NCBI GenBank assembly: GCA_963667715.1
Contig: OY763926.1
Coordinates: forward strand, 558,001 to 622,000
DNA length: 64,000 nt
Origin: JAFGDI01 sp963667715
GTDB lineage: Bacteria; Planctomycetota; Phycisphaerae; Sedimentisphaerales; SM23-30
Direction of reading: 5' to 3'
This document shows, in pieces, positions 26,875-34,935 of this stretch; positions within the stretch are counted from its first letter, which is position 1; every line of letters starts with the position of its first letter. The notes below the pieces were generated by a model that made no database searches, was not told the DNA's origin, and saw only the letters and a program-made list of their open reading frames with translations. The position numbers and the translations under genes are program-made.

Positions 26875-28038
26875 ATGAAGAACAGATATATGAAAATAAT
26901 TACTTTTATAGCGGCTGCTTTACTGTTTGCAGATACCGCTGTTGCAATTGAGATTGATATGGAACCGATTGGTTTTCCGATAGAGAAGATCGATGTTCAC
27001 GGTTTCTTTGGTCAAGGGTATATGGTTAGCACAAATAATAATGTTTATGGTGACACTAAAACCGGTACCTTGGATTTAAGAGATTTTGGAATGAATTTTT
27101 CAGGTAATCTGACTGAAGATATCAGATTGTCTGTTCAGTTTGCCGGTTATAGTCTGGGTGGCCAGGGTGGAGACCAAATAAATCTTCACTATGGATATTT
27201 TGATTACCGTATGATAGATGAATTTGGTATTCGACTCGGTCGCGTGAGAGTTCCAGCAGGTCTGTATAATGAGACTCGTGATATTGACATGCTGAGAACT
27301 TCAGTCTTTCTGCCACAGAGTGTGTATCCGGAATATTATCGTGATTATTTCGCTTCTGCTGATTTGGTTTGTGCTTATGGTGGTTTAGATCTTGAAAATT
27401 TGGGTTTTTTAAGCTATCAGTCATATGTAGGAACAGTTCCTGCTAGTGAAGACCCCACAAGCGATGTACCGTATTATATGGATGGTTTGGGATTAACCGA
27501 TACTAAAATTAATCACGGAAGAACATATGGAGCTCAATTATTATGGGATACTCCAATTGAGGGTTTGCGGACAAGCTGGACATGGCGCAGGACAGATATA
27601 ACTATTAGTTCTGTTGCTCAAACTCCATATGGCCCATTTAGAATGATGTTTCCTGTTGATAATAATGCAACACAGGTATGGTCTGCGGAATATCAGGTTG
27701 ATAAGCTGACCTTGATGGGAGAATATAGCCATACAAGAATAGATAGTGTTCCAAACTATTACGGATGGTATGGTGGTGCAAATTATGAATTAACCGATAA
27801 GCTGGCCGTCGGTGGTTGTTATAGCAGGTTTTCTACCGAAGATCCAGGCTCTGACCTGATGGCTAATTTCCAGAATTCAGTTTCATTATATGGTAAATAT
27901 AATATTACTGATACCTGGCTGGTTAAAGGCCAGATTGACATGTCTCGTGGTTCGGCATATAGCCAAGGTCTGGAACGCAGTGCAAATGATAAAGTCTCCA
28001 ATACTATGTTTTCTATCAAGACCAGCTGGTCATTCTGA
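26875..28038 (+). CDS. Outer-membrane beta-barrel (porin-like), module 2
   Basis: The 387-residue paralogue of the module 1 barrel has a signal peptide and first mature strand (to about residue 45) almost identical at the DNA level. Beyond that the two diverge strongly, with several rewritten loop regions such as TVPASEDPTSDVPYYMDG. It ends with FSIKTSWSF, a barrel-insertion end. The distribution of identity suggests gene conversion over the start of the gene and diversification of surface loops. It is the second gene of the module, 26 bases after the binding protein. Confidence 0.82.
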   Translation: MKNRYMKIITFIAAALLFADTAVAIEIDMEPIGFPIEKIDVHGFFGQGYMVSTNNNVYGDTKTGTLDLRDFGMNFSGNLTEDIRLSVQFAGYSLGGQGGDQINLHYGYFDYRMIDEFGIRLGRVRVPAGLYNETRDIDMLRTSVFLPQSVYPEYYRDYFASADLVCAYGGLDLENLGFLSYQSYVGTVPASEDPTSDVPYYMDGLGLTDTKINHGRTYGAQLLWDTPIEGLRTSWTWRRTDITISSVAQTPYGPFRMMFPVDNNATQVWSAEYQVDKLTLMGEYSHTRIDSVPNYYGWYGGANYELTDKLAVGGCYSRFSTEDPGSDLMANFQNSVSLYGKYNITDTWLVKGQIDMSRGSAYSQGLERSANDKVSNTMFSIKTSWSF

Positions 28039-28066
28039 TAGTATAATTTAATATTCAATGTTTATA

Positions 28067-28101
28067 CTAAGCCATCGTATTATGCGATGGCTTAGTTTTT
28101 T
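28067..28101 (+). terminator. Terminator of module 2
   Basis: CTAAGCCATCG (28067-28077) and CGATGGCTTAG (28085-28095) form a perfect 11-bp stem, followed by TTTTTT. Confidence 0.93.
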
Positions 28102-28560
28102 GATTTTATCGATTGCTATTTCGAGAAAGTAAATAGCTTGCTATGTCATTCTCGCTGGCTATGCTGGTAAAAGTGCTGGTAACTCATATGTGTTCTACAA
28201 CAAAACCTCATTAATAGTATTGGAAACAGGCACTATGATAGTGATATATTGAGTTTATTATTTAATTCATTTTACAGTAATGCTTTATGAGTGATGCTGT
28301 TTTTGTTTGTTATGTTATAGGACTTGACTGTTCGTTTAAAATAATATTTTTATTCAAAATAATGTTAAGAAAATTGTTAAAGAAATGACTTTTCCAGTAC
28401 TGAAAAGGCTATTTGTTAACGTCTCCTCTGTTTTTAATAGCTGAAGTATTGTTATTTTAGCTTAAAGAACTATTAACAAAGAAACGAAATGTCTGTAGCG
28501 TAAGCTTAAATAACGTTTTGTAGTTTAATGGTTTGTATTATTATTTAGAGAGACAGATTT
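28102..28560. other. Upstream region of module 3, related to that of module 1
   Basis: About 460 bases without a gene. The last 200 bases share scattered words with 24280-24482 (AAAATA.TGTTAA, TACTGAAAAG against CACTGAAAAG, AGCTTAA, GAAACGAAAT), so the promoter region was duplicated with the module. Confidence 0.55.
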
Positions 28561-29016
28561 ATGAAAAAACAAGTGTGTATCCTTATCCTGTTTGTTTTTT
28601 GCTTATTATTAGCAATGCAGGCAGGTGCGGCAGTGGTCCCCGCTGCCGATGTAGTGCTGGTTGCTAATGTAGATGTGCCGGGGGCAACTATGGATGCGGG
28701 TTCGGTTGAAAAGGTATTTCTTGGTAAAACCAGATCTGTTGGCGACAAGAAGGTGGAAGTAACTATCTTAAAGGCCGGAGATGTGCATGAAGCGTTCCTG
28801 AAGAACTTTATCAAGAAAACTTCAAGTCAGTTTACCAACTCATGGAAGAAGTTGGTTTTCTCTGGAAAGGCTAAAATGCCCAAAGAATTCGCTACTGAAA
28901 AGGAAATGGTTGAGTACATTGCCAAGACATCGGGAGCTATTGGTTATATTCATGTTAAAACCTCTCAGGACAGCAGTATTATGACTAATAAGGTCAAGGC
29001 TATAACAATTAAATAA
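28561..29016 (+). CDS. Small periplasmic PstS-like substrate-binding protein, module 3
   Basis: The 151-residue paralogue has the same layout as modules 1 and 2 but is more diverged at DNA level. The mature protein is still close: VLVANVDVPGATMDAGSVEK, KAKMPKEFATEKEMVEYIAK. The ribosome site is GAGAG before ATG 28561. Ligand unknown; a phosphate-like anion is only a family-based guess. It sits 12 bases before its barrel partner. Confidence 0.85.
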   Translation: MKKQVCILILFVFCLLLAMQAGAAVVPAADVVLVANVDVPGATMDAGSVEKVFLGKTRSVGDKKVEVTILKAGDVHEAFLKNFIKKTSSQFTNSWKKLVFSGKAKMPKEFATEKEMVEYIAKTSGAIGYIHVKTSQDSSIMTNKVKAITIK

Positions 29017-29028
29017 AGGGACTGAATT

Positions 29029-30207
29029 ATGATAATAAATTATATGAAAAAAATATGCCTTGTAACGGTTCTTGCTGTTGTTACCATATGTGGTTCTGTT
29101 TCTGCTATCGAAGTTGAATTCCCCGTCGAAAAAATCGATATTCACGGTTTCTTCTCTCAGGGATATATGAACAGTACTGATAATGATGTATATATTGGAA
29201 GCAGACGAGGAAGCTTCAATCTCCGTGAATATGGTATCAATTTCTCTGGGTATCTGACCGACGATATCTTCCTCGCTACTCAGATCATGGCATACGAACT
29301 GGGCGGACAGGGCGATGATAAACCGTTTCTTCACTATGGCTTATTAGATTACCGAATGAGCAATGAAGTGGGTATCAAACTCGGGCGTATTAGAATACCT
29401 GCTGGTCTATATAATGAAACTCGTGATATCGACATGATTCGCAAAAGCGTTTTCCTGCCACAGAATATCTATTGCGAATATTACCGGGATTACTATTCTG
29501 CCCTCGACGGCGTAAGTATACACGGTAGTTTAGACCTGAATAACCTCGGTTATCTCTCATATCAGGCTGGTATTGGTAAACCAATAACCAGTGAGAGTTC
29601 GACCGGTGATTATCCGTATAACTTTAACGCCTACATGGAAGGTGTTAAAAACATCAAGTACGGAAAAACTCACAGTACTAATTTCCAGCTCTTATGGGAA
29701 GCTCCTGTTGATGGCCTTCGCTTTGGATATACCTGGAGAAGACTCGATGCTGAACTGTATGGTGATGTGCGTATCAACCATCCGCTTGCCGGTCTTATTT
29801 GGATCGAAGGTAGTCTTGATCTGACTAACTATGTTAGCCAGGTATGGTCTGCTGAGTATGTTATCGACAGGCTTACTCTTATGTCTGAAGCTGTTGTCAG
29901 AACCAGTGATGGTCTAAAGCAAAATCAGGGATGGTATTTCGGTTGGGATTACGAACTGACCGATAAGCTTGGTGCCGGTATGTATTACTCTGAATATGTT
30001 GTTACTGATGAGTCTACCGACCTTGAAAAGAACGACCAGAATACTATTTCTGTTTTCAGTCGCTATAACATTACCGATAACTGGCTTATTAAGGGACAGG
30101 TGGATTTTAATGACGGTAATGGTAACTCACAGTTTATGGCCAGAAAGAACGAAGTTAATGATGGTGATAGCGTAATGGTGTCACTTAAAACTACATGGTC
30201 ATTCTAA
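29029..30207 (+). CDS. Outer-membrane beta-barrel (porin-like), module 3
   Basis: The 392-residue protein is the most diverged of the three barrels but keeps the family landmarks FPVEKIDIHGFFSQGYM, LGRIRIPAGLYNETRDIDMI and the terminal SLKTTWSF. The signal peptide ends near GSVSAIE. ATG 29029 has AAGGGA upstream; ATG 29044 is possible. It is followed by a terminator and then the kinase operon. Confidence 0.82.
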   Translation: MIINYMKKICLVTVLAVVTICGSVSAIEVEFPVEKIDIHGFFSQGYMNSTDNDVYIGSRRGSFNLREYGINFSGYLTDDIFLATQIMAYELGGQGDDKPFLHYGLLDYRMSNEVGIKLGRIRIPAGLYNETRDIDMIRKSVFLPQNIYCEYYRDYYSALDGVSIHGSLDLNNLGYLSYQAGIGKPITSESSTGDYPYNFNAYMEGVKNIKYGKTHSTNFQLLWEAPVDGLRFGYTWRRLDAELYGDVRINHPLAGLIWIEGSLDLTNYVSQVWSAEYVIDRLTLMSEAVVRTSDGLKQNQGWYFGWDYELTDKLGAGMYYSEYVVTDESTDLEKNDQNTISVFSRYNITDNWLIKGQVDFNDGNGNSQFMARKNEVNDGDSVMVSLKTTWSF

Positions 30208-30257
30208 CTTAATGCTCACTTGAGCTGATATTTATGTACATTCTAAAACTACTTCAG

Positions 30258-30294
30258 GCGGACGGCATAATACATATTGCCGTCCGCTTTTTTT
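30258..30294 (+). terminator. Terminator of module 3
   Basis: GCGGACGGCA (30258-30267) and TGCCGTCCGC (30278-30287) form a perfect 10-bp GC-rich stem, followed by seven T. Confidence 0.93.
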
Positions 30295-30459
30295 ACTCTC
30301 GACCCTCGTAACTTGCTTCTCGCTCCTGACAAAACTTTTAGCTTATCTACCAACCCCAAAAAGCCGATGAGTTTTATAAGTTAATGTGTAGCTTTTATAC
30401 ATATTAATACATTTTTATAGGACTAAGTGGGGTAATGTTTATATTATCTGGGGTATGGT

Positions 30460-31581
30460 ATGAATTTGTTAGAATTACAACAGCATAGATCTGAAGCTTT
30501 TTTTGTTGTTGATCGTAACCGTAAACAGCTGTATAGTTGTCAAAACTTCACTGCTAGTGGCCCGGACCATGAGATCAAAGATGGAGAGCTCTGCCAGGCG
30601 ATATGCCATAAAGGCTATCCATGTGAAAATTGTCTTATCAAGACAGCCTTTGACTCTGGTAAGTGTGCCTCTGAAAACCGACAGGTCGATGGCGGCATTG
30701 TAAATGTACGTATCTGGCCTATTACAATTAGTGAACCAACTGCCGATTTCGCCGTGATCTTTTGGCAGGATGTTACCTCACAAAAAAACCTCGAAGCACA
30801 GTTATTCCATAGCCAGAAGCTCGAAGCTATCGGTGAACTCGCTGCTGGCGTTGCCCACGAAATAAATAACCCTCTGGGTTATATCTATGGTAATATGAGA
30901 ACCATGAAGGAATATTCTTCTGTCTTTAGTAAGCTTCTTACTATTACCGAAGATATTATTAAAGCTACGCCCGATAAGCTTGCCGAACTTCAACAGCAGC
31001 TTGCCGCTCTAGATGAAAAAGAAGATCTTGCCGATATCCATTCTGACGTCGAAAACCTCATAAATGAATCGCTCTCGGGCGCTGTCAGGGTTACTGAAAT
31101 AGTTTCAAATCTCAAAAGCTTCGCGCGACCCGACTCTAAAGAACAACGTAACTATAGCGTCAATGAAGGGCTACAAAGTACTCTCAAAATCCTTAATAAT
31201 GAAATTAAGTATAAGTGTGCTGTCGAGGAAGACTATGGCGAAGTGCCGGATATCGAATGTTACCCTGGTGAGCTCAATCAGGTTTTTGTTAATATTATTG
31301 CCAATGCTGTCCACTCAATAGAAGAGCATGGTACTATCTCTATTCGTACCTGGGCAAAAGACAGTGAAATATTCATCGAAATATCTGATACTGGTTCAGG
31401 TATTGACCCTTCCGATCTGGACCATATCTTCGACCCATTTTTCACAACTAAACCAGTTGGTGTCGGTACCGGCCTGGGATTATCGGTTTCTCATGGTATT
31501 ATTGAAAAACACAAGGGGAGGATTATGGTAAAGAGCACTGTTGGCAAAGGGTCAGTTTTTACTATTGTTCTACCGGCTTAG
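30460..31581 (+). CDS. Cytoplasmic histidine kinase with cysteine-cluster PAS-like domain
   Basis: The 373-residue kinase has no membrane segment. Residues 1-110 are PAS-like and carry a cysteine cluster (C45, C49, C55, C58) in LCQAICHKGYPCENC, suitable for metal, Fe-S or redox sensing. The dimerisation domain has the phospho-acceptor H133 in GVAHEINNP. The ATPase domain has the N box NIIANAVHSI, DTGSGI, and GVGTGLGLSVS. It lies 250 bases after module 3 and is followed after 16 bases by a second, membrane-bound kinase of the same catalytic subtype. The two may act on the same regulators. Confidence 0.93.
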   Translation: MNLLELQQHRSEAFFVVDRNRKQLYSCQNFTASGPDHEIKDGELCQAICHKGYPCENCLIKTAFDSGKCASENRQVDGGIVNVRIWPITISEPTADFAVIFWQDVTSQKNLEAQLFHSQKLEAIGELAAGVAHEINNPLGYIYGNMRTMKEYSSVFSKLLTITEDIIKATPDKLAELQQQLAALDEKEDLADIHSDVENLINESLSGAVRVTEIVSNLKSFARPDSKEQRNYSVNEGLQSTLKILNNEIKYKCAVEEDYGEVPDIECYPGELNQVFVNIIANAVHSIEEHGTISIRTWAKDSEIFIEISDTGSGIDPSDLDHIFDPFFTTKPVGVGTGLGLSVSHGIIEKHKGRIMVKSTVGKGSVFTIVLPA

Positions 31582-31597
31582 GGCAAAATGACTTTAA

Positions 31598-33148
31598 ATG
31601 ATAAACCCTAATATAAAATTCAAAATTTGGCTGGTTATTGGTATATTACTGATCAGTATTGTTATCAATAGTATTGCCAGTCAGTATGTCGCCAGAAAAA
31701 ACGCCGTCAGACTTCTGAATGTCTCAGACGTGCTTATTCCCGCGTCTCATAAAAGCCAGGAAATGTTATCCAGCTTCAAAACTCAGCTGCGCCATTATCA
31801 GGATTCTGTTGTCTTTGGTGATCTTGGACTACTCACTGAAGCCGCCGGTTTACAACTTATTATTGAGCAGCAGCTCGACAGCCTTATGACTGATCAGATT
31901 ATAATGGAAAATAATAAAGCTTTGCTGGAAGATATATACGATGAGTATGTTCAGTTCTGTGTCGCTTCTCAATATGTTTACGGGATGCTTGCCAAAGCCG
32001 ATAAAGAAAGTGTCGAAAAGGCTCAGGAGCTTACCCCTGAACTCGATGAGCGTAAAGACCTGCTTCTTGCTCGATTTACTGACTTCTCCGGTAGAATGTC
32101 AAAACAGCTTCGCAATGAAATTGCCGCCGTTAATGATGATACCAGAAATGTTAACACTACGCTTATGCTCTTCTCGGCAATTGTTGTCCTTGTTGCTCTT
32201 ACCGTTAACTATTTTATTGTCAAGTTTAAGATCATCCGTTCTATCGATTCTGTCTTTGAACGACTTGCTGTCGCTGAAAAGGACAAGGAATTAACTTCAC
32301 AGCTTTATGAACGCCATCGACTTGAATCGCTTGGCGAGCTTGCCGGCGGTGTTGCCCATGAAATAAATACTCCTATCGCTTGCGTGTATAATAACTTATC
32401 CATTATGGATAATTATGCCAATATGCTTAGTGATATTATCGCTCTTGCAGAAGAAATGCTTGCCGCTGATAGCGATCAGCTGCCTCCTTTACTCGGGAAA
32501 ATGCAGTTCCTCGATGAACGTGAAAACTTCGAGTTTGTAATGAATGATATTGGACGCATGATCTCAGAAAGCTCTGAGTCTATCCAGCGTGTATCTTCTA
32601 TAGTTTCTAATATGACTCTCTTTGCCCGACCTGATGCTATTGACAGTGTACGCTACAATGTGGTCGACGGCGTAAAATCAGCCCTAAAAATTGTGCACGG
32701 CGAGATGATTAGTAAATGTAAACTGTACGAAGATTATCAGGTTGTGCCTGAGATTATAGCTTTTCCCGGTGAGATAAACCTTGTATTCCTCAGCTTGCTG
32801 CAAAATGCCATACAGGCGATTCTCGATGATGGTACTATCTGGGTTAGAGTATGGGACAAAGAAGGACTTATCTATGTACAGATTAAAGATGATGGCTGTG
32901 GTATGAGTGATGAAGATATGAAATATATATTTGACCCATTTTATTCTACCAGACCTGTCGGTAAAGGACTGGGGCTGGGACTCTCCGTTGCTAATTCTAT
33001 AATTACCAAACATGGCGGCACTATAGAAGTGGCTAGTGGTGTAGGTATGGGAGCGACTTTTACTGTGGTTTTGCCGGTTATTTCTAAGATCAGCAGACAG
33101 TTCAGTATGAAGTCTGCTGAGGTCAGAGAGGAGGTTGAAAATGCCTGA
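31598..33148 (+). CDS. Membrane histidine kinase sharing the MCP sensor domain
   Basis: The 516-residue kinase has membrane helices at 8-28 and 188-210 around a periplasmic helical domain of about 160 residues. That domain resembles the MCP at 21016-22449: both read GILLI..I..NS, then IPA/FPA, SFK.Q...YQD.V..G. Phospho-acceptor H254 is in GVAHEINTP; ATPase motifs are NAIQAI, DDGCGM and GKGLGLGLS. I infer it reads the state of the small binding proteins encoded upstream. Its last codons overlap the response regulator start by 8 bases, so kinase and regulator are translationally coupled. Confidence 0.93.
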   Translation: MINPNIKFKIWLVIGILLISIVINSIASQYVARKNAVRLLNVSDVLIPASHKSQEMLSSFKTQLRHYQDSVVFGDLGLLTEAAGLQLIIEQQLDSLMTDQIIMENNKALLEDIYDEYVQFCVASQYVYGMLAKADKESVEKAQELTPELDERKDLLLARFTDFSGRMSKQLRNEIAAVNDDTRNVNTTLMLFSAIVVLVALTVNYFIVKFKIIRSIDSVFERLAVAEKDKELTSQLYERHRLESLGELAGGVAHEINTPIACVYNNLSIMDNYANMLSDIIALAEEMLAADSDQLPPLLGKMQFLDERENFEFVMNDIGRMISESSESIQRVSSIVSNMTLFARPDAIDSVRYNVVDGVKSALKIVHGEMISKCKLYEDYQVVPEIIAFPGEINLVFLSLLQNAIQAILDDGTIWVRVWDKEGLIYVQIKDDGCGMSDEDMKYIFDPFYSTRPVGKGLGLGLSVANSIITKHGGTIEVASGVGMGATFTVVLPVISKISRQFSMKSAEVREEVENA

Positions 33149-33944
33149 TGCCGAAATACAAAAACAGGTTCTTTTTGTTGATGATGAACAGCCTATTCTT
33201 TCGTCGCTTAAACGGACCCTGCGCAAAGAGCCGTATACTACTCTTACCGCTGATAATGCCCAGGATGCTCTTGAGATAGTTAAGAATAATAGTATTAATG
33301 TCGTTGTCTCAGATCAGAGAATGCCTGATATGGCTGGCACTGACTTTCTGCAAAAAGTTAAAGAGGTTAGCCCCTTTACTGCCAGGGCGATACTATCTGG
33401 CTACGCCAACGCCGACGTTATCGTCGACTCTATAAATAAAGGCGAAGTATATCGTTTTATACCAAAACCATGGGAGTTTGAGAGTCTGACCGAAGCTGTT
33501 AACCAGTGTCTGCTTCATAATGAAGTACTGCTCGGTAATAACGAATTGGTTAAAAAAGCTAATGCTAAAGTGAAAGAATTCAAAAGTAAGAAATCCGAAC
33601 TTGAAAACACTGTTGAACAAAGAAATATGATATTGGAATATACTCAGGAAATGCTGGAGTATATGCCTATTTCTGTTATTGGTGTCAATAGAGATGGTGA
33701 GATTCTCATATGTAATGAGCATGCCCGAACTTCGATTGCTGAACTAAGCGATTTCAACCAGATGACAATGTTTGAAGATGCATTCTCAACTGACCTGTGG
33801 AATACTGCTCGTGAATCTCTTAAGGTTAGAATTGCTGTGCAGAGATTGTACATGCTTGCTGGCGGTGAGTATGAATTCAGATTTATCCCAATTGTCCAGA
33901 GCCGTATAAATGGACTCTTGGTTGTTATTGAAAGAAAAAGATGA
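33141..33944 (+). CDS. Response regulator: receiver plus coiled coil and PAS-like domain
   Basis: The 267-residue protein has a receiver domain with acidic pocket D14/D15, phospho-acceptor D58 (VVSDQRMPDM), and the SGYAN and KPW motifs of the RpfG/HupR-type receivers. A coiled coil lies at about 130-165, then a PAS-like domain (MPISVIGVNRDGEILICNEH). There is no DNA-binding, HD-GYP or GGDEF output. ATG 33141 is chosen since AGGAGG is 6 bases upstream. It probably passes the signal by protein contact or modulates the kinases. Confidence 0.9.
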   Translation: MPDAEIQKQVLFVDDEQPILSSLKRTLRKEPYTTLTADNAQDALEIVKNNSINVVVSDQRMPDMAGTDFLQKVKEVSPFTARAILSGYANADVIVDSINKGEVYRFIPKPWEFESLTEAVNQCLLHNEVLLGNNELVKKANAKVKEFKSKKSELENTVEQRNMILEYTQEMLEYMPISVIGVNRDGEILICNEHARTSIAELSDFNQMTMFEDAFSTDLWNTARESLKVRIAVQRLYMLAGGEYEFRFIPIVQSRINGLLVVIERKR

Positions 33945-34017
33945 TTTTAAGAGGCTCTCTTAACTATGTGAAATGTAAGTGAATGCTTTTTCTCGTGCTA
34001 TTAAGCGGAGTATAAAT

Positions 34018-34935
34018 ATGGACTGTAAGGTATTAATCGTTGATGATGAGGTTAGTGTTCTTAGCTCGCTCGAGCGTTCGCTGAGGAAAGAGTCTTATCA
34101 GATCCTTTCTGCTCAAAGTGGTGCCAGTGCCCTCGAGCTGCTTCAGGAAAATAAAGTAGCTGTCATCCTTTCAGATGTTAATATGCCTGGCATGGATGGT
34201 ATTGAGTTCCTCTCGCGGGCCGCTGAATTCTCTCCCGACTCTGTGAAGATGATACTCTCTGGCTATGCTGATATTGAGCTGGTTATGGACTCAATTAACA
34301 GAGGCCATGTCTGGAGATATCTCACTAAGCCATGGCAGCCCGAGGATGTCAAAGTCGCTATCAATAATGCTATTGATCTATATATGATTCAGGCCGAGCG
34401 TCTAAATCTGCTTTCTCAGCTGGAAATAAAAAATACTCAACTCGCCAAGTGGAGTAACAAGCTCGAGGATATGGTCAATCATAGAACTGAACATATTCAA
34501 AGTGAACTTATGCTTATGAGCTGCCTTATGGATGGCGAAGATCTTAATGGCTTTACCCGTCTTGTTTTGCCTCTCTTTGCTGAAATATTTGATAGCCCCA
34601 AAGTTAATCTGATATCCGTGGCTGATGGTGTTAGTTATGGATTAACCGGTATTGAAGATGCCGACGGTGATTATGTCAGACATCAGATCCATTATCTACA
34701 GGAAAACCGCCAGATACTCGTCGAAAAAGATCAGATTATTATCCCTGTTGTCAATAGCGATATGGTACTCGGTGGCCTCTGTGTCAGAGATTACGGCATA
34801 CCTCTTGAAAAGATCAGCTCCGATTACGAGTCGTATATGGCTATTACCTCTATCGCCATGCTCCATAATACCATGAAAGTTAAGGCTCCCGATATGCTCG
34901 ATCAGATTGAAGTTCTGCTCCAGGAGATAGGATGA
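34018..34935 (+). CDS. Response regulator: receiver plus coiled coil and GAF-like domain
   Basis: The 305-residue protein has a receiver with DD at 9-10, phospho-acceptor D53 (ILSDVNMPGMDG), SGYAD and KPW. A coiled coil lies near 125-165 (LSQLEIKNTQLAKWSNKLED). The C-terminus has GAF-like character (LVLPLFAEIFDSPKVNLISV, QIIIPVVNSDMVLGGLCVRD). No DNA-binding or nucleotide-cyclase domain is seen. ATG 34018 has GCGGAG upstream; a longer frame from 33979 is less likely. Its stop overlaps the next start as ATGA, so the following FapA-type protein is co-translated and is the probable partner. Confidence 0.88.
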   Translation: MDCKVLIVDDEVSVLSSLERSLRKESYQILSAQSGASALELLQENKVAVILSDVNMPGMDGIEFLSRAAEFSPDSVKMILSGYADIELVMDSINRGHVWRYLTKPWQPEDVKVAINNAIDLYMIQAERLNLLSQLEIKNTQLAKWSNKLEDMVNHRTEHIQSELMLMSCLMDGEDLNGFTRLVLPLFAEIFDSPKVNLISVADGVSYGLTGIEDADGDYVRHQIHYLQENRQILVEKDQIIIPVVNSDMVLGGLCVRDYGIPLEKISSDYESYMAITSIAMLHNTMKVKAPDMLDQIEVLLQEIG

